Shown piece after piece: positions 1 through 3,855 of a DNA stretch of 5,352 nucleotides. The position numbers and the translations under genes were made by a program. The stretch comes from an uncultured Bacteroides sp. (GTDB lineage Bacteria > Bacteroidota > Bacteroidia > Bacteroidales > Bacteroidaceae). The stretch is taken from positions 1-5,352 of the forward strand of contig CAAFTU010000105.1 of NCBI GenBank assembly GCA_900766005.1, in the 5' to 3' direction. Position 1 is the stretch's first letter. Every line of letters begins with the position of its first letter. Below the pieces are notes generated by a model, which saw only the letters and a program-made list of their open reading frames with translations, was not told where the DNA came from and searched no databases.

Positions 1-218
1 AAGCGGCTGGGTTCCTTGCACTGCCGGAAGAAGTTTTTGAAGAAGTTGTCCAGCACGTCGCCGTGGCGGTCGAATTGCAGGAAACTCTGTGCGTTCTCCG
101 CCTTTGCGGGGGTACGCTTGGGTGAGCCGTCGGCGTTAAGCCCGGCTACCACACTGATCTCGCCCGTCTTCTCGTCGCGGACTATCAGCACGTCTTTTTC
201 TGTTGTTTTCTTTGCCAT
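1..218 (-). CDS. DUF3945-like protein, N-terminal part only (CTnDOT orf3 position)
   Basis: The gene begins with ATG at 218-216 and runs off the left edge, leaving 72 complete codons. The visible protein starts MAKKTTEKDVLIVRDEKTGE, followed by a VVAGLNADGSPKRTPAKAEN stretch and then an FDRHGDVLDNFFKNFFRQ segment. This opening is familiar from large Bacteroidales ICE proteins carrying DUF3945, whose biochemical role is not known. It lies 20 bases downstream of the xis2d-like gene on the same strand, so it is probably co-transcribed as the third gene of the excision operon, where CTnDOT has orf3; the topoisomerase gene exc would follow outside the window. The family call rests on recognising the N-terminus only. 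No domain boundary or catalytic residue can be seen in so short a piece. Confidence 0.75.
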   Translation of the reverse strand, partial: MAKKTTEKDVLIVRDEKTGEISVVAGLNADGSPKRTPAKAENAQSFLQFDRHGDVLDNFFKNFFRQCKEPSR

Positions 219-238
219 TTGAAAAATGTTTTAATGGG

Positions 239-589
239 TTATTTATTAAAGAAATTATGGATACGCGCCTTGTAGAAGGCTATATCTTCCTTGCGGAAAT
301 CCTTTACGTGTTCGGAGAGGAATGTCAGTACGTCCTCCTCGCTGTAATAGGTCTTTTTGCCGAGCGTCTTGTACGGCAATGCACCGATGCTGCGGTAGCG
401 CTGCAGGGTACGCTTGCTTATCTGGAGCAGCATGCAGAGGTCTTGGTTGTCGAACATCCTGATACTTTCCATCGGGTTCGGGGCTTTGCCGGACGGTCGC
501 AGGGAGAGCAGCAGCTCGTCCTGACGGTCGAGCCGTTCCATCAGCTTCTGCATCCAGTCCTCAAAATTGTTTCGTGTAAGCAGTTCCAT
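239..589 (-). CDS. xis2d: Xis2d-like excisionase, helix-turn-helix protein
   Basis: A 116-residue DNA-binding protein of the excisionase/MerR-like helix-turn-helix class (HTH_17 type). An N-terminal amphipathic, charged segment (about residues 8-30) may form a coiled coil. The helix-turn-helix covers about residues 46-72, with the signature ISKRTLQRYR and then ALPYKTLGKKTYY, where the wing and the end of the recognition region are expected. A basic C-terminal segment (96-116) follows. The start lies 3 bases after the stop of the upstream xis2c-like gene and has a strong AGGAGG ribosome site, so the two are translated from one message. In CTnDOT, Xis2d binds the attachment sites and helps IntDOT carry out excision. 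The assignment to Xis2d comes from order (second gene of the pair, followed by an orf3-like gene) and from family recognition, not from an alignment. The protein could be a paralogue with a different partner recombinase. Confidence 0.82.
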   Translation of the reverse strand: MELLTRNNFEDWMQKLMERLDRQDELLLSLRPSGKAPNPMESIRMFDNQDLCMLLQISKRTLQRYRSIGALPYKTLGKKTYYSEEDVLTFLSEHVKDFRKEDIAFYKARIHNFFNK

Positions 590-592
590 ATC

Positions 593-952
593 TTATGTCC
601 TCCTTCCTTTGGGTTTGCCACCGCCCGTGCGCAGCGTGTGGTTGCGTTTCAGTTCCGTCAGTGTCGCTGCATCTTCTGCCACGGTGCAGTCTGCGAGCAG
701 GCGGTCTATTTCCGACCGGCGGTAGCGGCATTTGCCGCGCAGCACGATATAGCCGATGCGCTGTTCGCTGCGCATACGTTGGAGGGTACGGGTACTCACG
801 TTCAGCAGGTGCGCCGCCTCGCGGGTGGTGAGCAGCATGTCGGAAGACTCTCCCTTCCTCTCACCGGAAACGGCACGCACATAGACCGCTATCTCGGCTA
901 TCTGTTCCGTCAGGGCGGTGAAGGCGGAACTTTCAATCGTTATCACTTTCAT
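593..952 (-). CDS. xis2c: Xis2c-like excisionase, helix-turn-helix protein
   Basis: A small basic protein of 119 residues and first gene of the excision operon. It opens MKVITIESSAF; the helix-turn-helix runs from about residue 40 (LLTTREAAHLLNVSTRTLQ) to 66, followed by RIGYIVLRGKCRYRR, with the rest of the fold to about 86. The C-terminal tail (102-119) is rich in lysine, arginine and glycine (TGGGKPKGRRT) and suits DNA contact. I chose the ATG at 952 because AAAGGA stands 6 bases before it and because the divergent paralogue also starts M-x-I/V-x-x-IE. The in-frame ATG at 994 would add 14 residues and would place the start upstream of the candidate -7 box. In CTnDOT, Xis2c is needed with Xis2d, Exc and IntDOT for excision, and its promoter is activated by RteC. 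The symbol is by family recognition and position. Confidence 0.8.
   Translation of the reverse strand: MKVITIESSAFTALTEQIAEIAVYVRAVSGERKGESSDMLLTTREAAHLLNVSTRTLQRMRSEQRIGYIVLRGKCRYRRSEIDRLLADCTVAEDAATLTELKRNHTLRTGGGKPKGRRT
599..604 (-). promoter_or_regulatory. Strong ribosome binding site of the xis2d-like gene
   Basis: AGGAGG lies 9 bases before the ATG at 589, inside the last codons of the upstream gene. Such a full Shine-Dalgarno match is uncommon in Bacteroidales. It fixes the start and suggests that xis2d is translated efficiently and coupled to xis2c. Confidence 0.7.
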
Positions 953-958
953 ATTTTG

Positions 959-964
959 TCCTTT
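959..964 (-). promoter_or_regulatory. Ribosome binding site deciding the xis2c start
   Basis: AAAGGA lies 6 bases before the ATG at 952. It supports this start over the in-frame ATG at 994. The recombinase gene has a similar AAGGAC element just before its own start (3487-3492), so the two recombination genes share this leader feature. Confidence 0.55.
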
Positions 965-981
965 CTTTTGTTTCTCTGCGG

Positions 982-989
982 CAAAATTC
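982..989 (-). promoter_or_regulatory. Candidate -7 box of the excision operon promoter
   Basis: GAATTTTG on the minus strand matches the Bacteroidetes -7 consensus TAnnTTTG at five of six fixed positions. Transcription would start near 976, about 24 bases before the xis2c ATG. No good -33 TTTG stands at the usual distance; the nearest TTG (1014-1016) is a few bases too far. A weak basal promoter with an imperfect -33 is what one expects of an activator-dependent operon, but this is inference from sequence only. Confidence 0.4.
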
Positions 990-1021
990 GGCAATAAACA
1001 AAAGGGGCTTTAACAACTCAC

Positions 1022-1036
1022 TACGTGACTCACGTA
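1022..1036. promoter_or_regulatory. 15-base palindrome, candidate activator (RteC-type) operator
   Basis: TACGTGA-C-TCACGTA is a perfect inverted repeat with 7-base arms and a single central base, in the divergent intergenic region. Relative to the candidate xis2c start of transcription near 976 it covers about -46 to -60, just upstream of where a -33 box would be, a typical activator position. Its right half continues as GTGACTCACGTAA (1025-1037), repeated with one base missing as GTGACTCCGTAA at 1052-1063. In CTnDOT, RteC is reported to bind inverted half-sites upstream of the -33 region of the xis2c promoter, which fits this placement. I have not compared the published site base by base. 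One of the four local helix-turn-helix proteins could bind it instead. Confidence 0.5.
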
Positions 1037-1128
1037 AGATTTTCTTTGAAAGTGACTCCGTAACCCGGACAACCGGCGCAACAAGCTGCCGTATAGCGGA
1101 AAACGGCACGCATTCAAGGCGGCTGCGT

Positions 1129-1136
1129 TACCTTTG
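1129..1136 (+). promoter_or_regulatory. -7 promoter box of the plus-strand helix-turn-helix gene pair
   Basis: TACCTTTG is a perfect match to TAnnTTTG. Transcription would start near 1143, about 20 bases before the ATG at 1163. That makes the earlier in-frame ATG at 1151 unlikely, since it would leave only about 8 bases of leader. No clear -33 TTTG is seen at the right distance. An inverted repeat (TGCCGT at 1087-1092, ACGGCA at 1103-1108) lies where a regulator could overlap the -33 region. Confidence 0.6.
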
Positions 1137-1162
1137 CGGTAAATCATTAAATGTTTTGGTAT

Positions 1163-1456
1163 ATGGAAATCGTATCTATCGAGAAAAAGACCTTCGAGAT
1201 GATGCTGGCGTCATTCAACGCCCTCTCGGAGAAAGTCACCGCCCTCAGGCGCAAAAGCGACGGCGGGCGGCTGGAAAGGTGGCTCACGGGCGAGGAAGTC
1301 TGCGGGCAGTTGAGAATCAGCCCGCGCACGTTGCAGTCATTGCGTGACAGGCGACTTATCGGCTACTCGCAGATAAACCGCAGGTTCTATTACAGGCCGG
1401 AGGAGGTCAGGCGGCTGATTCCGCTTATCGGCACGATCTATCCCGATGGAAAATGA
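1163..1456 (+). CDS. Excisionase-like helix-turn-helix protein, first of the plus-strand pair
   Basis: A 97-residue protein opening MEIVSIEKKTFEMM. It has a helical N-terminal part (about 10-30), a helix-turn-helix at about 41-67 (WLTGEEVCGQLRISPRTLQS), then LIGYSQINRRFYYR and a final helix around EVRRLI. It aligns best with the Xis2c-like protein on the other side of the intergenic region: both open M-x-(V/I)-x-(S/T)-IE, both carry IGY after the recognition helix, and both have a short hydrophobic end to the fold. It lacks the basic C-terminal tail of Xis2c. I start it at 1163 rather than 1151 because of the promoter position and the paralogue's N-terminus. It is followed after 32 bases by a second such gene, probably in one transcript. 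In CTnDOT the names orf2a/orf2b precede orf2c/orf2d (now xis2c/xis2d) and this may be one of them. Function unknown; a transcription regulator of the divergent operon or an accessory recombination factor are both possible. Confidence 0.8.
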   Translation: MEIVSIEKKTFEMMLASFNALSEKVTALRRKSDGGRLERWLTGEEVCGQLRISPRTLQSLRDRRLIGYSQINRRFYYRPEEVRRLIPLIGTIYPDGK

Positions 1457-1488
1457 CTCTGTTTTTATTAACCACTTAATCCGATGTT

Positions 1489-1794
1489 ATGATGAACGAG
1501 AACAACGAGGTTTTCACAATGGAGGACGAGCCGGTTGCCACCGCGATACAGAATATGCTCAAAGGCTCCAAATGGCTCTCCGTATTTTTGGAAAGTTACC
1601 GTCCGCCACTGGACGGGGAACATTACCTGACGGACAAGGAGGTGGCGGAAATGCTCCGGGTAAGCCGCCGCACCTTGCAGGAGTATCGCAACAACAGGAT
1701 GCTGCCCTTTATCCTTCTGGCAGGTAAGGTGCTTTATCCCGAATCGGGACTGCGTGAACTATTGGAGGCGAATTACCTCAAGCCGCTGGAATAA
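1489..1794 (+). CDS. Excisionase-like helix-turn-helix protein, second of the plus-strand pair
   Basis: A 101-residue protein with two adjacent ATG codons (1489 and 1492), either of which could be used. It has an acidic N-terminus (about 1-15) and a helical stretch (16-36), then RPPLDGEHYLTDKEVAEML and VSRRTLQEYR forming the helix-turn-helix (about 47-70), followed by MLPFILLAGKVLYP and a final helix. It corresponds to the Xis2d-like protein: both have RP followed by an aromatic/hydrophobic lead-in, RTLQ-x-YR in the recognition helix, and LP(F/Y) after it. It is the last gene before a strong terminator, 16 bases downstream of its stop. Role unknown; it could heterodimerise with the preceding protein, regulate the divergent promoters, or bind the attachment region. 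I am confident of the fold class, not of the function. Confidence 0.8.
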   Translation: MMNENNEVFTMEDEPVATAIQNMLKGSKWLSVFLESYRPPLDGEHYLTDKEVAEMLRVSRRTLQEYRNNRMLPFILLAGKVLYPESGLRELLEANYLKPLE

Positions 1795-1810
1795 GGCGGT
1801 TGCATGAAAA

Positions 1811-1856
1811 AAAGAGGAAGCGGACAGCACCCGATGGCGTTGTCCGTTTCCTTTTT
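1811..1856. terminator. Bidirectional intrinsic terminator between converging genes
   Basis: A stem pairs 1811-1826 with 1841-1856, containing GGAAGCGGACA against TGTCCGTTTCC with only G-U wobbles on the plus strand, around a 14-base loop. On the plus strand it ends in a T run (1852-1856). On the minus strand it ends in seven Ts, complementary to 1807-1813, with one A-C mismatch in the stem. It can stop transcripts of the helix-turn-helix pair from the left and of the recombinase/RhuM-like unit from the right. Confidence 0.85.
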
Positions 1857-1874
1857 CGTTGTCTGTATGCGTGT

Positions 1875-2237
1875 TCAGCAATATCCGGTTTTCCCGTTCT
1901 GTATGAACATCACGTATGCCTGCCTCTTTTCCTTTGAGAGTGCCTTCTTCACCAGCCACATGCGGAACACGTGTGTATAGTAGGTGTTCAGCCGGAAGGC
2001 TACTGGAATGATGATTTCAAGCGAGTAAACATCCGCGTACAGGCCGTTTTCAAGCTGTATGTAGCGGCATACCTCGTAGTCGTTCAGCACGTCCGACTTG
2101 CGGACGGCTTTGATGGCGGCGTTCACTGCCGGGACGGTGGCATGGAACTCTTCGGCGATTTCCCCGGCGGTCATCCATACCTCGTTACCGGTTACGCTGA
2201 CCGTCTTGTCCTCTATAATGATTATGTCACGTTTCAT
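1875..2237 (-). CDS. RhuM-like small protein downstream of the recombinase
   Basis: A 120-residue protein that resembles the N-terminal part of the RhuM family. After a short beta-rich opening (residues 2-15) come VWMTAGEIAEEFHATVPAVN (about 20-39, helix-turn-helix-like), a VCRYIQL stretch, then YADVYSLEIIIPVAFRLNT and FRMWLVKKAL. These match the RhuM pattern VW(L/M)T-x-x-x-(M/I)A..., VC, YNLD-x-II-x-VGYRVN and FRxWA in order. RhuM proteins are usually much longer; only this core is present here, ending in a short KEKRQAY tail. It begins 12 bases after the recombinase stop on the same strand, so the two are probably co-transcribed, and its end faces the terminator at 1811-1856. RhuM proteins are widespread on mobile islands with no settled biochemical role. 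A DNA-binding accessory to the recombinase, or a regulator of it, is a guess from position. Some CTnDOT maps show a small gene (orf1) near here; equivalence is not verified. Confidence 0.7.
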   Translation of the reverse strand: MKRDIIIIEDKTVSVTGNEVWMTAGEIAEEFHATVPAVNAAIKAVRKSDVLNDYEVCRYIQLENGLYADVYSLEIIIPVAFRLNTYYTHVFRMWLVKKALSKEKRQAYVMFIQNGKTGYC

Positions 2238-2249
2238 GGCGTCTCTGTT

Positions 2250-3485
2250 TTAGATGGTACATCCTGCAAATTCCTCGATTTGGTTCAATCTCGCGGCAAG
2301 GTTCTCCATGTCTTGGTTGAGCTTCTCTTTGGTTATCTTCGCGTATATCTGCGTTGTCTTTATACTCTTGTGTCCCAGCATGGAACTGACTGTTTCGATG
2401 GGTACACCGTTGGAGAGGAACACCGTCGTGGCTGCCGTGTGGCGGCTCTGATGCCACGTGATATGCTTGGTGATGCCGCAACGCTTGGCGACGGCACGGA
2501 TTCCGGCGAGGCACGTGTTGTAGTGGGGAACAGGGAAAATCCTGCCGTTTTCGCACAGCCCGCGGTATTTGTCGATGATTTGTTTCGCAATGTCAAGCAG
2601 GCGGATGTTAGACACCACGCCCGTCTTCTGGCGGTTGATGTTTATCCACTCGTGTTCATCGAAGTAGGTGCGGATGTTCTCTTCCGTCAAATTGCGCATA
2701 TCGGCGAATGACAAGCCCGTGAAGGCGCAGAACAGGTAGAGGTCGCGGTATAGTTCCTGTTTGGCGTTCTTCAGTTTACCTTCCATCAGCAGGCGGATTT
2801 CGTCTTTGGTCAGGAAACTGCGTGTCGTTTCCTCCTTCTTGATTTCATACTCTCTAAACGGGTCGCGTGTGAGCCATTCGTTGTTGATGGCGATGAACAC
2901 CATCGTCCGAAGCGGGCATACATACAGCCACACGGTATTGGTGCAGCAGTGTTTGTCCGTGCGCAGAAACATCTCGAAGTCGGAAATGAAAGCGGGGGTA
3001 AGCTCTTTCAACGCGATGTCCTTCACGTGGTAACGGATGTTGAGAAACTCTTGCAGATGCTTGTAAACAGTCTTGTACTTCAAGAGCGTGCCTTTGGCTT
3101 TCATGCCTGCTTCCACCTGCTTGGCATAGTCCTCGTTGTGTTGCTGGAACACCTGCATCAGCATGTGATAGCGGTGTTCCAGTCCGAGAAAGGCGTTCTT
3201 CACCTTCTCTGCCGTGACGAAGTTGTCACGCTCCATGATTTCCTGATAGTGCTTGTTGATACGCACCCGCATCTTGTCAAGCATGCGGTTCGTTTCGAGT
3301 GCCGCCGTGCTTCTGCCCGTGACACGTCCCCCTTTGGTGTCCCACAACTTGGGATCGATGGTCAGTTTGCAACTGAATTGCGTCTGGCTGCCGTCCACCG
3401 TGATGCGTCCCATGACGGGAACCGTCCCGTCTTTTTTCACTACCTGACGTTTGAGGTAGTAAATAACTGAAAATGTACTCTTCAT
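2250..3485 (-). CDS. intDOT: IntDOT-type tyrosine recombinase (integrase)
   Basis: A complete 411-residue tyrosine recombinase that integrates and excises the element. It has an N-terminal arm-binding domain (about 1-90, MKSTFSVIYYLKRQVVKKDG), a core-binding SAM-like domain (about 100-210) and a catalytic domain (about 220-400). Catalytic positions are R285/K287 (NRQKTG), H345 and R348 (HQSRH), H372 (LGHKS) and the nucleophile Y381 (QIYAK). The usual first arginine of the TGLR motif is Ser259 (FTGLSFAD), a hallmark of IntDOT, and the length and numbering agree with what I recall of IntDOT. The start at 3485 has AAGGAC just before it and a -7 box at 3503-3510; an in-frame ATG at 3560 would add 25 unrelated-looking residues upstream of that promoter. 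In CTnDOT, IntDOT uses a staggered cut with a short non-homologous coupling region. The gene lies about 320 bases from the candidate attachment core. Confidence 0.93.
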   Translation of the reverse strand: MKSTFSVIYYLKRQVVKKDGTVPVMGRITVDGSQTQFSCKLTIDPKLWDTKGGRVTGRSTAALETNRMLDKMRVRINKHYQEIMERDNFVTAEKVKNAFLGLEHRYHMLMQVFQQHNEDYAKQVEAGMKAKGTLLKYKTVYKHLQEFLNIRYHVKDIALKELTPAFISDFEMFLRTDKHCCTNTVWLYVCPLRTMVFIAINNEWLTRDPFREYEIKKEETTRSFLTKDEIRLLMEGKLKNAKQELYRDLYLFCAFTGLSFADMRNLTEENIRTYFDEHEWININRQKTGVVSNIRLLDIAKQIIDKYRGLCENGRIFPVPHYNTCLAGIRAVAKRCGITKHITWHQSRHTAATTVFLSNGVPIETVSSMLGHKSIKTTQIYAKITKEKLNQDMENLAARLNQIEEFAGCTI

Positions 3486-3502
3486 CGTCCTTAATTTTTT
3501 TT

Positions 3503-3510
3503 CAAAATTA
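3503..3510 (-). promoter_or_regulatory. -7 promoter box of the recombinase gene
   Basis: TAATTTTG on the minus strand fits TAnnTTTG perfectly. Transcription would start near 3496, about 11 bases before the ATG at 3485, giving a very short leader that still contains AAGGAC. No -33 TTTG lies at normal spacing; the nearest (3538-3541) is too far. The box excludes the in-frame ATG at 3560 as the main start. Confidence 0.5.
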
Positions 3511-3561
3511 GTTGGTGAAGAGCCCTCCTCTGATACGCAAATCGCGGAAGAACGGCGCAAT

Positions 3562-3631
3562 CTTTTTTCGTTACCGGATTTTTTGCGTGAGTTGTCAGTA
3601 ACTCACTAATCCTTAAAGCCTTTTTTCGTTA
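3562..3631. repeat. Direct and inverted repeats upstream of the recombinase (candidate arm-type sites)
   Basis: The 12-base sequence CTTTTTTCGTTA occurs at 3562-3573 and again at 3620-3631. Between the copies lies a perfect inverted repeat, GTGAGTT (3587-3593) and AACTCAC (3600-3606), with a 6-base spacer. A smaller inverted repeat with the same spacer, GTTAC (3663-3667) and GTAAC (3674-3678), follows. Tyrosine recombinases with an N-terminal arm domain bind repeated arm-type sites near the core, and this region lies between the integrase gene and the candidate core. Which repeats are bound, and by Int or by Xis, cannot be told from the sequence. Confidence 0.4.
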
Positions 3632-3802
3632 TTCGTGTCCATTTCGTCACCTATTGGGCGTGGTTACGAACAAGTAACGTAGCTCCGTCTTGATTTGGCT
3701 TCGGCGTGGATTGTAATGGCTCTCGGAATAATTGGCAGCGTAAATGAAACCCCTGTAAATCAAATCCATTACCATATTCTTCCGCATTTCACTTTTTTGT
3801 AG
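3632..3802. other. Non-coding stretch between repeats and transporter promoter
   Basis: This is the middle of the 370-base gap between the recombinase start (3485) and the transporter start (3856). It contains the small inverted repeat at 3663-3678 and a distant pair GTAATGG (3713-3719) and CCATTAC (3767-3773), but no convincing gene. The only open frame is a 28-codon one at 3716-3802 without a ribosome site. By position it is most likely the attachment-site arm of the element. Confidence 0.4.
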
Positions 3803-3811
3803 TAACTTTGT
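3802..3811 (+). other. Candidate attachment core at the element/chromosome junction
   Basis: GTAACTTTGT matches nine of ten bases of GTANNTTTGC, the sequence I recall as shared by CTnDOT target sites and one end of the element. It lies on the outer side of the recombinase gene, about 320 bases from its start, close to where base composition changes to the AT-richer transporter region. The same bases form the promoter -7 box of the transporter, so the match could be promoter only. There is no second element end in the window, so the junction cannot be proved here. Confidence 0.4.
3803..3810 (+). promoter_or_regulatory. -7 promoter box of the transporter gene
   Basis: TAACTTTG is a perfect TAnnTTTG match. 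Transcription would start near 3817, giving a leader of about 39 bases before the ATG at 3856. The leader is AT-rich with no Shine-Dalgarno, as is common in Bacteroidales. The -33 region (around 3779-3783) shows no good TTTG, which could follow from the element having replaced the original upstream DNA. Confidence 0.5.
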
Positions 3812-3855
3812 TTCTGCGAACATGAAAAACTATTAATCAAAAATCTTATAAAAGA

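Noticed and set aside
953..994. Longer xis2c start at the ATG at 994.
   Set aside because: The 14 extra residues would start upstream of the candidate -7 box, while the ATG at 952 has AAAGGA at good spacing and matches the N-terminus of the paralogue.
203..997. A 264-codon open frame on the plus strand opposite the two excisionase genes.
   Set aside because: It is antisense to two recognisable helix-turn-helix genes, has a low-complexity translation without any known motif, and arises from the high G+C content and codon pattern of the opposite strand.
1971..2711. A 246-codon plus-strand open frame, and 2949-3470 likewise.
   Set aside because: Both lie opposite the well-supported recombinase and RhuM-like genes and have no recognisable domain or start signals.
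3486..3560. Longer recombinase start at the ATG at 3560.
   Set aside because: It is upstream of the perfect -7 box at 3503-3510, adds residues not typical of the family, and the ATG at 3485 gives the usual 411-residue protein.
3716..3802. A 28-codon plus-strand frame in the gap before the transporter.
   Set aside because: No ribosome site and no recognisable sequence; it ends at the candidate junction and is explained by chance.
3822..3836. A four-codon frame (MKNY) in the transporter leader that might be a leader peptide.
   Set aside because: Too short, no regulatory codons and no alternative hairpins seen nearby.
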